A DNA stretch of 37,985 nt. Origin: Candidatus Contendobacter odensis Run_B_J11. Its GTDB lineage: Bacteria; Pseudomonadota; Gammaproteobacteria; Competibacterales; Competibacteraceae. The position numbers and the translations under genes were made by a program. Shown here piece by piece: positions 15,221 to 24,042 of the stretch. The notes beneath the pieces are model-generated. The model saw only the letters and a program-made list of their open reading frames with translations. It was not told where the DNA came from and searched no databases. How positions within the stretch are numbered: position 1 is the stretch's first letter; each line of letters starts with the position of its first letter. The DNA lies in assembly GCF_000531125.1 (NCBI RefSeq), contig NZ_CBTK010000079.1, positions 1-37,985 on the forward strand. The letters run 5' to 3'.

Positions 15221-16063
15221 TTAGCGAACTGAACGTCTCCGCCGCCAGAACATCGCTGGCAGAGTCAAGCCCAGCAAGGCCCAAACTGGTGGTTCGTCCA
15301 CCGGAACATCATCCTCGACCGTGATCACGTCATTAGCGCAGTTCATGGTCCAGCTCACGTTCAATTCGTCGTTATTCTTTAACAAGGCTCCAAAAACCGA
15401 CTTCGCAACACTGACTTCGTAGATCCAGTGTTGGCCAGAACCCGCACCCATTTTTTCCGGCCCCTGCTGAATAGACATCGTGGCCTTTTCAGACATTGGA
15501 GTGAGTCCGCCCTTCAACGAAGTCACCGCCTGGGTGTGCCAAAACGGGTCTTTCAGCCAATCACCATTGGTTGTTTGATACACACCGGTTGTAAATAGGC
15601 CGATGTTGGCAGGGTTACCTCCGCTGAACTGATGTGGCGTTCGGATACCAACTTCATAATTGCTATCCGGGCTTGTGCCATTCCAGAAATTCAAAGCAAA
15701 ATCCCCTGCTGCGTAATCGCCTCCTGCTTGCTTGGTGTTCGGGTCATGGCCGGTCACCAAAGCGATATAAAGATTGGTGCTGTCCCAAGTCACATAGAGC
15801 GCCTCAGCGTCATAGGCTTGACCGCCATAACCTGGATCAACCCGGCCACCGTTGCCGCTGATGTAATCCTCAACGGTGTAATAGATATTGAGGCCGTTGT
15901 ATTGGTAAGTGCCCGCGCCCTGACCATTCACATTGCCTGAAGGCGTCCACTGGTTTGTCAACCCCCAATCACTCAAACCACCATCGACCGTGATCGCATT
16001 GGCCGCGCTATTCAGCCCTAATCCTGAGATTAGCGCTAAAGATAATGTCAGTAATTTTTTCAT
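15221..16063 (-). CDS. Secreted PEP-CTERM-like protein with CBM9/DOMON-like domain
   Basis: This 280-residue protein has a signal peptide (MKKLLTLSLALISGLG...ANA). A beta-rich body follows that opens ITVDGGLSDWGL and contains ALYVTWDSTNLYIAL, wording seen in CBM9-like and related sugar- or ligand-binding domains. The C-terminus, DEPPVWALLGLTLPAMFWRR followed by RRSVR, has the proline motif, hydrophobic stretch and arginine cluster of a PEP-CTERM sorting signal, though the motif reads EPP rather than PEP. Such proteins are cleaved by exosortase and released to the surface or matrix. No exosortase gene is in the window. The upstream region holds a sigma-54-type site at 16165-16181. A good terminator follows the gene. 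Confidence 0.8.
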   Translation of the reverse strand: MKKLLTLSLALISGLGLNSAANAITVDGGLSDWGLTNQWTPSGNVNGQGAGTYQYNGLNIYYTVEDYISGNGGRVDPGYGGQAYDAEALYVTWDSTNLYIALVTGHDPNTKQAGGDYAAGDFALNFWNGTSPDSNYEVGIRTPHQFSGGNPANIGLFTTGVYQTTNGDWLKDPFWHTQAVTSLKGGLTPMSEKATMSIQQGPEKMGAGSGQHWIYEVSVAKSVFGALLKNNDELNVSWTMNCANDVITVEDDVPVDEPPVWALLGLTLPAMFWRRRRSVR

Positions 16064-16164
16064 TTCAGTTCCTACGCTAACTCAATTAAAAGGTCTGAAG
16101 TTGCGTAAAGCAAAAGATATACCATTAATATAATTAATTGTTTTATATAAATAAATTATTAAAA

Positions 16165-16181
16165 CGCATTTTACATACCAA
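16165..16181 (-). promoter_or_regulatory. Candidate sigma-54 promoter of the PEP-CTERM-like gene
   Basis: The minus strand reads TTGGTATGTAAAATGCG: the invariant GG and GC are present with exactly ten bases between them, as in the consensus TTGGCACG-N4-TTGCT, but with several mismatches. It lies about 100 bases before the start codon. Sigma-54 control of PEP-CTERM genes through PrsK/PrsR is established for related systems. Confidence 0.5.
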
Positions 16182-16200
16182 AAACGATCCGAGGGTATTG

Positions 16201-16340
16201 ACCATAATTGTCAGCCCGTTGGCCGACTATGAGAGCATCGGTTCAAGTTGACTTTGTCGATTGCCATTAAACGCCGCACCACTGATTGTCTCGCCTCACA
16301 GCCCCAAATGCAGCGGTCCAATCGTTACCAAAATTGTCAG
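16201..16340. promoter_or_regulatory. Paired 14-base direct repeats upstream of the PEP-CTERM-like gene
   Basis: ACCATAATTGTCAG (16201-16214) and ACCAAAATTGTCAG (16327-16340) differ at one base and are 126 bases apart. They lie upstream of the sigma-54-type site, where activator sites are expected. The rest of the 16064-16468 gap is AT-rich leader plus a terminator; I see no gene in it. Confidence 0.4.
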
Positions 16341-16400
16341 TTCACGGCGTAAAAATCGCAGAGCTGCTATGAGTGTGTACTCAAAAGCACAATATAAAAT

Positions 16401-16427
16401 AAAAACGCCTCATAAAAGAGGCGTTTT
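16401..16427 (-). terminator. Bidirectional-looking rho-independent terminator
   Basis: AAAAACGCCTC (16401-16411) pairs perfectly with GAGGCGTTTTT (16417-16427 region) around a short A-rich loop. On the minus strand it is followed by ATTTTATATT and lies 42 bases beyond the stop of the dienelactone-hydrolase-like gene, which it probably terminates. Confidence 0.85.
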
Positions 16428-16468
16428 TATTTTCATAGCGTTAAGCGTATCTCAGCCGACCCGCTTTT

Positions 16469-17251
16469 CTAGCGCCCGCCGAACAGCTCCCCGAAAAATT
16501 GCTGCATCGCTGCCCAGGAACGGGCATCAGCGACGGCGTTATAAGCAGCACCCTTGCTGTTGTCGTTGCCATTAGCCGGGTTGGTGAAGCCATGCACCGC
16601 GCCACCGTAAGCGACCAACTGCCAATCGACACCGCCCTGACGCATTTCATTCTCGAACGCCGCCACCTGATCCGCCGGCACATACGGATCATCCGCCCCG
16701 TGCAGCGCCAGCACCTTGGCGTGGATATTCTTGGCGTCCTGGGGCGCAGGCGTGTCGAGACCCCCGTGGAAGCTCACTACTCCCGCCACATTCGCGCCAC
16801 TCCGCGCCAGTTCCAGCACCGTAGTACCGCCAAAGCAGTAGCCGATAGCGGCTACCTTGTCGGGGGCGACGCCCGGCTGCGCCTTCAGGGTCGCCAGAGC
16901 AGCGGCAACCCGCGCCCGCAATAACGGCCGATCCTTCTTGTAGGAACCAGATAGCGTACCGGCCTCCTTCGGGTCAGCGACAACTTTTCCGTCGCCGTAG
17001 ATGTCCGCAGCGAACGCTACATAACCCAATTCTGCCAGTTGGTCGGCGCGGCGCTTGGCGTAGTCGTTCAAACCCAGCCATTCGTGCACCACCAGCACTC
17101 CCGGCAGCGGTCCCTTGGCCTCCTTGGGATAAGCCAGATAACCCACCAGCCGGGTATCACCTTGCCGGTATTCAACAGTTTTGGTTTCGATAGCGGCTTG
17201 AGTCAGGGTAGGCACCAGCAGCGCCAGCAGTAACAACAGCATTTTGGACAT
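16469..17251 (-). CDS. Exported dienelactone hydrolase family protein
   Basis: From the ATG at 17251 (GGAGG eight bases upstream) the protein has 260 residues and begins with a signal peptide, MSKMLLLLLALLVPTLTQA. The in-frame ATG at 17257 is only two bases from the ribosome site, and the open frame to 17317 is less likely. The alpha/beta-hydrolase domain has the dienelactone hydrolase triad: Cys139 in IGYCFGG, Asp188 in GADDPYV and His220 in AVHGF, plus Glu57 in VVHEWLG. The Cys nucleophile separates the family from ordinary Ser esterases. The signal peptide implies a periplasmic enzyme, so the natural substrate is probably not dienelactone. An inverted-repeat element lies upstream, between it and pyrD. 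Confidence 0.88.
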   Translation of the reverse strand: MSKMLLLLLALLVPTLTQAAIETKTVEYRQGDTRLVGYLAYPKEAKGPLPGVLVVHEWLGLNDYAKRRADQLAELGYVAFAADIYGDGKVVADPKEAGTLSGSYKKDRPLLRARVAAALATLKAQPGVAPDKVAAIGYCFGGTTVLELARSGANVAGVVSFHGGLDTPAPQDAKNIHAKVLALHGADDPYVPADQVAAFENEMRQGGVDWQLVAYGGAVHGFTNPANGNDNSKGAAYNAVADARSWAAMQQFFGELFGGR

Positions 17252-17324
17252 AGACATATCCTCCAATGGTAGGAAAACGATTTGGACTGCATCAAGGTGG
17301 CGGGTTCCCGGCTCCACTCGTTCA

Positions 17325-17439
17325 CAGGACTTTCGCTCATAAACTGGGTGTCGTCATACCCGTGAAAACGGGTATCCAGTCTTTTCAGCAGCTTACTGGA
17401 TTCCCGCTGACGCGGGAATGACGAAAAGCGAAAGTCCTG
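17325..17439. repeat. 115-bp inverted-repeat element, best-preserved copy
   Basis: The ends CAGGACTTTCGCT (17325-17337) and AGCGAAAGTCCTG (17427-17439) form a perfect 13-bp inverted repeat. The core at 17352-17423 is the double hairpin ATACCCGTG/ACGGGTAT and ATTCCCGC/GCGGGAAT. The right end is six bases from the pyrD stop codon. No open frame or transposase is inside, as expected for a non-autonomous (MITE- or REPIN-like) element. Confidence 0.88.
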
Positions 17440-17445
17440 GTTCAA

Positions 17446-18456
17446 TTAGCGCAGCGCTTTGACTGCCTCCTGGATCAAATCCGGCCCACGATAAATCAAC
17501 CCCGTGTAAATCTGCACCAGGCGGGCGCCGGCTGCGATGCGGTCGGCGGCATCAGCCCCGCTCATGATCCCGCCGACCGCGATAATCGGCAACGTATCAC
17601 CCAGAATCGCCCGTAACTGTTTGACGACAGCGGTAGCACGCTCTCGCAGCGGCGCGCCGCTCAACCCCCCAGCTTGATCGGCATCAGGCAATTGCTCCAC
17701 GCCGGTGCGGGAAAAAGTCGTGTTAGTCGCAATAACACCATCCACCTCATAGCGTAGCAGCGCCTGGGCTACCGTCGGCAGATCAGCGTCGGCGATATCC
17801 GGCGCAATCTTGACCGCCAGCGGCACATAACGCCCCTGCTCATCGGCCAGCCGCCGCTGCTCGGTTTTGAGGGCTTCCAGCAGACGATCCAGCGCCGCAC
17901 CGTATTGCAGGTCGCGCAATCCCGGCGTGTTGGGCGAGGAGATGTTGACCGCAACGTAACTGGCCCAAGGATAGACCTTGCGCAGACCGATCAGATAATC
18001 ATCGGTCGCGCGTTCAACCGGGGTATCGGCGTTCTTGCCGATATTGATACCCAGCACTCCCTTGAAACCGGAATGCCGTACCTGTTCAACCAGATAATCC
18101 ACCCCTTTGTTATTAAATCCCATCCGGTTGATCAACGCCTGCGCCGCCGGCAACCGAAACATCCGGGGCTTGGAGTTACCCGGCTGTGGACGGGGCGTGA
18201 CGGTGCCGATTTCGACGAAACCAAATCCAAAGCCTGACAACTTATTGATACATTCGCCATTTTTATCCAGGCCCGCTGCCAACCCGACTGGATTGGGGAA
18301 ATCAATGCCCATGACCCGGCATGGCGCCGCCGGCACGCAGGCGGCGAACATACGGCTCAGGGGCACCGGCATCGAACGCAGCAGGCGTAGAGTCCAGTCA
18401 TGCGCGGTTTCGGGATCGAGTTGGAACATCAGGGTACGGAGCGGACTGTAGAACAT
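17446..18456 (-). CDS. pyrD: Dihydroorotate dehydrogenase (quinone), class 2
   Basis: From the ATG at 18456 the protein has 336 residues, the same length as E. coli PyrD. It oxidises dihydroorotate to orotate with FMN and passes electrons to the quinone pool at the inner membrane, the fourth step of pyrimidine synthesis. Motifs seen: the N-terminal membrane-contact helices [56 protein letters not shown] (active-site Ser174) and the FMN phosphate loop GGIMSGADA. The open frame extends to 18609 but the extra 51 residues are unrelated to the family. AAGGA lies five bases before the 18456 ATG. It is divergent from the regulator gene at 18717. Confidence 0.96.
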   Translation of the reverse strand: MFYSPLRTLMFQLDPETAHDWTLRLLRSMPVPLSRMFAACVPAAPCRVMGIDFPNPVGLAAGLDKNGECINKLSGFGFGFVEIGTVTPRPQPGNSKPRMFRLPAAQALINRMGFNNKGVDYLVEQVRHSGFKGVLGINIGKNADTPVERATDDYLIGLRKVYPWASYVAVNISSPNTPGLRDLQYGAALDRLLEALKTEQRRLADEQGRYVPLAVKIAPDIADADLPTVAQALLRYEVDGVIATNTTFSRTGVEQLPDADQAGGLSGAPLRERATAVVKQLRAILGDTLPIIAVGGIMSGADAADRIAAGARLVQIYTGLIYRGPDLIQEAVKALR

Positions 18457-18716
18457 GGGATTCCTTATGGCAGATGGGAAAGATGCCTCTTCAGTGCGGC
18501 TAATCATCCATGCATTTGACGTAGTGTTTAGGTGACAGCAGGCAACAATCCTGATACTATAAATCGACAATGGGTAACAGAATTCATCATCAACATTGGC
18601 TGATCTCACCAGTGTTTTTCTTGGATTCCCGAAACCGATTCAAAGATAAAGCCTGGATCCGCAATGATGCGGGTTCGATCTGGGCAAATAGCTCCATTGG
18701 CTGCGGGTACAAGGTA

Positions 18717-20060
18717 ATGCGCAAACTCCTCATTCTAAGCACGGCTGCCGTTGAAGACGAACTCATCCAGAAAATTTCTGCGGCAGATTGGGAAGTCTCC
18801 CAAGCCCAGGATTCAGGCGAGGCGCGGGGTCTGTTAACGGAACAGACCTTCCGCGTCGGCTTAATCCTGCTATTTAGCTGTGAGCCGGAACGATCGTTCC
18901 AGTGGATCATCGACCTGGTCCAGGCTCGCCGAAAAATGCAGTGGGTCATCGCGCTGCCGCGTCCCTGCGTGGAGCGCAAAACGCTCTCCAACCTCATTGC
19001 CGAGCGCTGCTATGACTACCAGACGCTGCCGATTGACGCCCAGCGCCTGACCGTTACCCTGGGGCACGCCTATGGCATGGCTGAGTTGGACGAGACCCAC
19101 CTGCGCCAACAGCACGAATCCGATACCCAGTTCGGCCAGATCGGCAACAGTCCAGTTATGCAGACTTTGTTTCGGGGCATTCAAAAAGCGGCTGAGGTCG
19201 ATGTGCCGATCCTGATCACCGGCGAGGTGGGAACCGGCAAGGAACAATCGGCCCGAACCATTCACGAACATTCAAGCCGGGCGGCAGCGCCTTTTGTGAC
19301 GGTCAGTTGCGCAGCGATGCCGGTCAATCTTCTTCAATCGGAGTTGTTTGGTCATGAAAAGGGAGCGTTCGCGGGCGCCAGCGAACGCCATATTGGTCAG
19401 ATCGAGGCGGCGACCGGTGGCACCCTGTTCCTGGATGAAATCGGCGATCTCGCGCAGGAATTGCAGGTTCAACTGCTGCGGTTTCTGGAGGAGAAAAAAA
19501 TCCGGCGGCTGGGTGGCGCCAAGCCGATTCCCACCAATGTTCGAGTGATCACCGCCACTAACACCAATCTGGAACAGGCGGTGCGCGATGGCCGCTTCCG
19601 CGAAGATTTGTTCTACCGTCTGAACGTCCTGCACTTGCGGGTGCCTCCGCTGCGCGAGCGCCGGGGTGATGTAGAACTGCTGGCCCGGCACTTTTTCAAC
19701 AAATTTGCCGCTGAGGTCAAAACAGTCGCCAAAGGGTTCAGTCGGGACGCGCTGGAAGTCATCAATCGTTATGACTGGCCGGGCAATATCCGGGAACTGA
19801 TGAACCGGACACGACGGGCGGTACTGTTAAGCGAAGGGCCTTACATTGCGCCTGGCGATCTGGAGCTGGAACGGCGCTCGCTGGGCCGGGGCTTCGTGAC
19901 GCTGGACGAGGCGCGAATGGCGGCGGATCGGGAGACGATTCAGGCGACGCTGTTGCGCACCCGCTTCAATATCGCTCGCGCCTCCCAGGAACTGAACGTG
20001 TCGCGCATGACCCTATACCGGTTGATGGAGAAGTATGATATTCGCCGCGATAACGGCTAA
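18717..20060 (+). CDS. VpsR-like AAA+ response-regulator-type transcription factor with GAFAGA motif
   Basis: From MRKLLILS at 18717 the protein has 447 residues: an atypical N-terminal receiver-like domain (1-125), a sigma-54-interaction AAA+ domain (about 140-370) and a C-terminal Fis-type helix-turn-helix (NIARASQELNVSRMTLYRLM). Walker A is GEVGTGKE (169-176), Walker B TLFLDE (236-241), and the arginine finger region FREDLFYRLNVL is intact. The sigma-54 contact loop reads GAFAGA (216-221) rather than GAFTGA. The receiver-like domain has no obvious phospho-acceptor Asp (VGLILLFSCE at the expected strand). This resembles VpsR-type regulators, which can act without sigma-54. The frame opens at 18570 but the first 49 residues look spurious. 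uvrC follows after 107 bases. Confidence 0.85.
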   Translation: MRKLLILSTAAVEDELIQKISAADWEVSQAQDSGEARGLLTEQTFRVGLILLFSCEPERSFQWIIDLVQARRKMQWVIALPRPCVERKTLSNLIAERCYDYQTLPIDAQRLTVTLGHAYGMAELDETHLRQQHESDTQFGQIGNSPVMQTLFRGIQKAAEVDVPILITGEVGTGKEQSARTIHEHSSRAAAPFVTVSCAAMPVNLLQSELFGHEKGAFAGASERHIGQIEAATGGTLFLDEIGDLAQELQVQLLRFLEEKKIRRLGGAKPIPTNVRVITATNTNLEQAVRDGRFREDLFYRLNVLHLRVPPLRERRGDVELLARHFFNKFAAEVKTVAKGFSRDALEVINRYDWPGNIRELMNRTRRAVLLSEGPYIAPGDLELERRSLGRGFVTLDEARMAADRETIQATLLRTRFNIARASQELNVSRMTLYRLMEKYDIRRDNG

Positions 20061-20167
20061 ACGATTGGGAACAATGAACTGAATCCGACGACTGCCACCG
20101 ACGCTTCTGGTGTGGACACCGCGTTGCGGCTACAACCGTAAACTGCCTTGATTGAACCGGTGGATGC

Positions 20168-21985
20168 ATGGCGACTGCTTTCGACCCTAAAGCCTACCTC
20201 AAGACCCTGACCACGCTGCCTGGCGTCTATCGGATGCTGGATGAGCGCAGTCAGGCGCTCTACGTCGGCAAGGCTCGCAACCTGCGGCAGCGGGTTTCCA
20301 GCTATTTCCGGGAAACCCAGACCTCCGCCAAGACGCTCAGCCTGGTTGCCCACATCCGCGCCATTGAAGTCACCGTCACCCATACCGAAGCTGAGGCGCT
20401 GATTCTGGAAAGCACGCTGATTAAGCAACTTCAGCCGCGCTACAACATTCTGCTGCGCGACGACAAGGGTTATCCCTACATCCATGTCTCCAGCGGCGCT
20501 TTTCCCCGCCTGGCGCTGCATCGCGGCGCCAGGCAAATACCGGGGCGCTACTTCGGACCTTACCCCAACGCCAACGCGGTCCGCGATACCCTGAATCTGC
20601 TCCAGAAAATATTTCGATTGCGCTCATGCGAGGACAGCTTTTTCCGTGCACGCAGCCGACCCTGCCTGCAATATCAGATCAAGCGTTGCACCGCACCCTG
20701 CGTCGGCCTGGTTGACCGCGAAAGCTATCAGCATCAATTGCACGACGCTCTGTTGTTTCTGGAAGGCCGGAGCGGGCAAGTGATCGAGGATTTGGCGCGA
20801 CGCATGGAAGCCGCAGCGACAGAACTGGATTTCGAGGCGGCGGCGGTTTGCCGCGATCAGATCGTCGATCTGCGACAGATTCAGCAGCGCCAGCATGTCG
20901 AGGGGGAAAGCGGCGATCTCGATGGGGTGGCGTGCGCCGCACGGGGTGGGGCGGCCTGCATCCAAGTCTTCGTGTTCCGGGGTGGGCGGCTGCTTGGTAA
21001 CAAAGCCTTCTTCCCCCGCCTGCCCGAAGAGGTGGATGCTGGCGCGGTGCTGGGCGCGTTTCTGGCCCAGTACTATCTCGACAAGGAGATTCCGGCCAAA
21101 CTGCTGGTTAGCCCTGAACCCGCCGATGCCGCGTTGTTGTCTCAAGCCTTCCAGGAGCGTAACGGTCGGCGGGTGACCATCAGCGCCCATCCCCGTGGCG
21201 AACGCGCTCGCTGGCTGGATCTGGCGCGGCGCAATGCCGAACACGCACTGACTGCACACCTGTCCAGCCAGGCAGGGATGCGCCAGCGGTTGGAGGCGCT
21301 GCGGGACGCGCTAGGGCTGGAATTCGAGCTGACCCGGCTGGAATGCTTTGATATCAGTCATACCGGGGGCGAAGCCACCGTCGCAGCTTGCGTGGTGTTC
21401 GGCGTGGAGGGAGCGATGAAGGCCGACTACCGCCGCTACAATATTGAGGGCATCGTGCCAGGTGACGACTACGCCGCCTTGCAGCAGGCGCTACACCGGC
21501 GCTATGTCCGGCTGCGGGAGGAGGAAGGTCGTCTGCCCGACATCCTGTTCATCGATGGCGGCAAGGGACAGTTGACCCAGGCGTGCGCGATGTTGGAAGA
21601 ATTACAAGTGATGGGGGTAACGGCGGTCGGCATCGCCAAGGGGCCAGAACGTAAACCTGGGCTGGAGACACTTTATTTGTCCGGGAAAAACTGCCCGATT
21701 ATACTGCCTGCTGATTCGTCCGCACTGCATTTGGTGCAACAAATCCGCGACGAAGCGCATCGCTTCGCCATCACTGGTCACCGCCAGCGTCGGGCCAAAG
21801 CCCGAGTCACCTCCGCCCTCGAACACATTCCCGGTATCGGTTCCAAACGTCGGCAGGCGCTGCTCAGACAATTCGGCGGCGTTAAACAACTGGCACGGGC
21901 CGGCGTTGAAGACCTTGCCGGCGTGGACGGTATCAACGCCGATCTGGCGCAACGGATTTATGACGCCTTTCATGGCGAAAGCTGA
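20168..21985 (+). CDS. uvrC: Excinuclease ABC subunit C
   Basis: The 605-residue protein is a full-length UvrC, which makes both incisions around DNA lesions in nucleotide excision repair with UvrA and UvrB. Seen in order: GIY-YIG nuclease (LPGVYRML to LYVGKARNLRQRV, residues 17-43), UVR/UvrB-binding helices (LEGRSGQVIEDLARR and following, near 198-240), the C-terminal RNase-H-like nuclease (RLECFDISHTGGEATVA, LFIDGGKGQL) and tandem helix-hairpin-helix motifs (HIPGIGSKRRQALL, LAGVDGINADLA). It is followed after 11 bases by pgsA, as in E. coli. No strong ribosome site precedes the ATG. Confidence 0.97.
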   Translation: MATAFDPKAYLKTLTTLPGVYRMLDERSQALYVGKARNLRQRVSSYFRETQTSAKTLSLVAHIRAIEVTVTHTEAEALILESTLIKQLQPRYNILLRDDKGYPYIHVSSGAFPRLALHRGARQIPGRYFGPYPNANAVRDTLNLLQKIFRLRSCEDSFFRARSRPCLQYQIKRCTAPCVGLVDRESYQHQLHDALLFLEGRSGQVIEDLARRMEAAATELDFEAAAVCRDQIVDLRQIQQRQHVEGESGDLDGVACAARGGAACIQVFVFRGGRLLGNKAFFPRLPEEVDAGAVLGAFLAQYYLDKEIPAKLLVSPEPADAALLSQAFQERNGRRVTISAHPRGERARWLDLARRNAEHALTAHLSSQAGMRQRLEALRDALGLEFELTRLECFDISHTGGEATVAACVVFGVEGAMKADYRRYNIEGIVPGDDYAALQQALHRRYVRLREEEGRLPDILFIDGGKGQLTQACAMLEELQVMGVTAVGIAKGPERKPGLETLYLSGKNCPIILPADSSALHLVQQIRDEAHRFAITGHRQRRAKARVTSALEHIPGIGSKRRQALLRQFGGVKQLARAGVEDLAGVDGINADLAQRIYDAFHGES

Positions 21986-21996
21986 GCGCCGGTCGA

Positions 21997-22566
21997 ATGA
22001 TGCAACTGAACCTGCCCACGGTGTTGACCCTGCTGCGCATCGCACTGATCCCGGTGTTCGTGGGGGTGTTCTTCCTGCCGTTCCCCGGCGCCAATCTGTT
22101 TTGCACTGCGCTGTTCGGACTAGCGGCGCTCACCGACTGGCTGGACGGCTATCTGGCGCGGCGGCTCGGGCAGACCTCGGCCTTCGGCGCATTTCTGGAT
22201 CCCGTCGCCGATAAACTGATGGTCGCTGCCGCGTTGGTATTGCTGGTGCAGGCGATTTCTACTCCATTGATGGCGGCGGCGGCGGTGGTCATCATCGGCC
22301 GTGAAATTGCCATTTCGGCACTGCGCGAGTGGATGGCGCACATCGGCGATCACGGACGGGTGGCGGTATCCAGTGTGGGCAAGTTCAAAACGACCGCCCA
22401 GATGGCTGCGGTGTTGCTACTGTTGTACCGCGAACCGATTGGGGCATTTCCAACCCTGGAAGTCGGGATGGGCTTGCTGCTGATTGCCGTAGCGCTGACC
22501 CTGTGGTCCATGCTGCATTACCTGTTGGCAGCATGGCCGGTACTCCGGGGTGTCAAAAAGGGTTGA
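21997..22566 (+). CDS. pgsA: CDP-diacylglycerol--glycerol-3-phosphate 3-phosphatidyltransferase
   Basis: This 189-residue inner-membrane enzyme makes phosphatidylglycerophosphate, the committed step to phosphatidylglycerol and cardiolipin. It has the CDP-alcohol phosphotransferase signature, DWLDGYLARR and GAFLDPVADK (Asp47, Asp50, Asp68, Asp72), and about five hydrophobic segments. The opening NLPTVLTLLRI is typical of PgsA. It lies 11 bases after uvrC and just before the tRNA genes, the conserved gammaproteobacterial order. The paralogue at 3624 shares only the signature. Confidence 0.96.
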   Translation: MMQLNLPTVLTLLRIALIPVFVGVFFLPFPGANLFCTALFGLAALTDWLDGYLARRLGQTSAFGAFLDPVADKLMVAAALVLLVQAISTPLMAAAAVVIIGREIAISALREWMAHIGDHGRVAVSSVGKFKTTAQMAAVLLLLYREPIGAFPTLEVGMGLLLIAVALTLWSMLHYLLAAWPVLRGVKKG

Positions 22567-22571
22567 AAGGC

Positions 22572-22599
22572 TTGACGACGTATTTTTTTACGCTAGACT
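22572..22599 (+). promoter_or_regulatory. Sigma-70 promoter for the tRNA-Gly gene
   Basis: TTGACG (22572-22577) and TAGACT (22594-22599) are separated by 16 bases. The expected start point would be around 22606, leaving a leader of about ten bases before the tRNA at 22616. It begins six bases after the pgsA stop. Confidence 0.65.
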
Positions 22600-22615
22600 T
22601 ACCAACCTTCACGCA

Positions 22616-22691
<76 letters not shown>

Positions 22692-22698
22692 AATTCCC

Positions 22699-22724
22699 AA
22701 GCCTCGATCTTTCGAGGCTTTTTT
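22699..22724 (+). terminator. Rho-independent terminator after tRNA-Gly
   Basis: GCCTCGA (22701-22707) pairs with TCGAGGC (22712-22718) around loop TCTT, then TTTTTT. It lies between the two tRNA genes, so tRNA-Cys may rely on read-through or its own promoter. Confidence 0.85.
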
Positions 22725-22762
22725 ACATTTTCGGCGGTTTGCTCGTCGGAATTTCCCATCAG

Positions 22763-22836
22763 GGCTAGGTGGCAGAGTGGTCATGCAGCGGCCTGCAAAG
22801 CCGTGGACGCCGGTTCGATCCCGACCCTAGCCTCCA
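22763..22836 (+). tRNA. tRNA-Cys (anticodon GCA)
   Basis: A 74-base cloverleaf with acceptor GGCTAGG/CCTAGCC, D-arm region TGGCAGAGTGGTCATGCA, anticodon stem CGGCC/AGCCG type with loop CTGCAAA (GCA), T-loop GGTTCGATCCC, discriminator T and encoded CCA. It follows tRNA-Gly as cysT follows glyW in E. coli. No tRNA-Leu follows here. Confidence 0.95.
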
Positions 22837-22869
22837 TTTCAGCATCAAAGGTTGTCTAACGAAGCCTCC

Positions 22870-22894
22870 AAACCCGCGATTAAGCGGGTTTTTT
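22870..22894 (+). terminator. Rho-independent terminator after tRNA-Cys
   Basis: AACCCGC (22871-22877) pairs with GCGGGTT (22884-22890) around GATTAA, followed by a T-run. Confidence 0.9.
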
Positions 22895-23054
22895 ATGTCC
22901 TTATCGTCTAGCAGCGCCCACTAAAATCTCTGGCATACCGACATCTTCCTTCTGTAAATTTTCCTGTGATAGCGACGAATCGTAGGATAGGCCAGATCGC
23001 CAAAGCTTTTCCAACTCACTAATCTATGGCAATCCTGGACCGGTTGTGGAGGTC

Positions 23055-23101
23055 GCACCGGCCTCTTGCCCGTGATAAGTCGACTGGCTGGAAGTCCGTG
23101 C
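23055..23101. repeat. GCACCGGC...GCCGGTGC-type nested palindrome, degraded copy
   Basis: GCACCGGC then CTCTTGCCCGTG and, after a spacer, TGGCTGGAAGTCCGTGC match the intact copy at 33502-33548, with decay in the right arm. It lies in the 22895-23168 gap between the tRNA terminator and the hydrolase gene, where I see nothing else. Confidence 0.6.
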
Positions 23102-23168
23102 TACGACGAATTCCACAACTCAATTGACTCATGACGAACCATTTTCCCAGCCGCAAGGACTTTTTATT

Positions 23169-23990
23169 ATGAAATTAGACATGATCAGCCGCTATCCCGA
23201 CACGGCACCCCAATCGACGCCCCTGCTGTTTGTCCACGGATCATTCTCCGACGCCCGCATCTGGGATGACAACTTTCTGCCCTACTTCGCCCAGCACGGC
23301 TACGAAGCCCATGCCTTCAGTCTGCGCGGCCACGGTCTCAGCGAAGGGCACGAACGGTTGCACACCTGGCGGTTGGCCGATTATGTCGCTGATCTGGAAA
23401 AAGCCGCTGCAACTCTATCCAACCCACCGGTCTTGATCGGCCATTCGATGGGCGGCATGGTGATTCAGAAATACCTGGAAACGCATCCCAACGCGGCTGG
23501 ACTGGTATTGATGGCTTCGGTGCCGCCGCAGGGACTGCTGCCGACCACGCTGCACATGGCGATGCGGCATCCGTTCCTGTTCCAGCAAATGGCCCTGTTT
23601 TCACTGCTCGGCCCCAGCTTTGGCACTCCAGAGATGATGCAGCGACTCCTGTTTTCCAGGGATTTGCCGGAGAGCCGACTTCGCAAATACTTTAGCTATG
23701 TGCAGGCAGAATCGCAGGCGGTGTCGCTGGACATGATGGGGCTGAATCCGCTGCGGCTGAAGCCGGAGTCGTTACGGATGCCGATTCTGGCGCTAGGCGC
23801 ACGCAACGATGTGTTTGTATCGCCGGCGCTGGTCGAGGAAACCGCTCGCTGGTACCAAGCTGACGTTCGCATCTTCCCGGACATGGCCCACGCCATGATG
23901 CTGGAGATGAGCTGGCGCAACGTGGCTGATCACCTGCTGAACTGGCTGGATCGGGCGGTCACTATTCAGCCCACCGCCGTGGCTGCCTAA
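23169..23990 (+). CDS. Alpha/beta hydrolase, lysophospholipase/esterase type
   Basis: From the ATG at 23169 the protein has 273 residues. The alpha/beta-hydrolase triad is readable: Ser93 in LIGHSMGGMV, Asp214 in LGARNDVFV and His241 in MAHAMMLE. The oxyanion strand FVHGSFSDARIWD is at 21-33. A lid-like helical insert (LPTTLHMAMRHPFLF to MMQRLLFS) suggests a hydrophobic substrate. No signal peptide is visible. The open frame begins at 23124, but AAGGA sits about ten bases before the 23169 ATG, and family members begin near there. It converges on the esterase gene at 24043 with a 52-base gap. The substrate is unknown. Confidence 0.87.
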   Translation: MKLDMISRYPDTAPQSTPLLFVHGSFSDARIWDDNFLPYFAQHGYEAHAFSLRGHGLSEGHERLHTWRLADYVADLEKAAATLSNPPVLIGHSMGGMVIQKYLETHPNAAGLVLMASVPPQGLLPTTLHMAMRHPFLFQQMALFSLLGPSFGTPEMMQRLLFSRDLPESRLRKYFSYVQAESQAVSLDMMGLNPLRLKPESLRMPILALGARNDVFVSPALVEETARWYQADVRIFPDMAHAMMLEMSWRNVADHLLNWLDRAVTIQPTAVAA

Positions 23991-24042
23991 ATCAGCCCAT
24001 GTTTTGACCACCAGCAAAAATGGACAGAGGGTGGAGACGAGT

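Noticed and set aside
16261-16575. 104-codon plus-strand frame across the terminator at 16401
   Set aside because: It crosses a strong terminator and overlaps the hydrolase 3' end; the product is compositionally random.
18570-18716. 49-residue N-terminal extension of the AAA+ regulator
   Set aside because: It has no domain similarity and overlaps the divergent promoter region of pyrD; regulators of this type begin near MRKLLIL.
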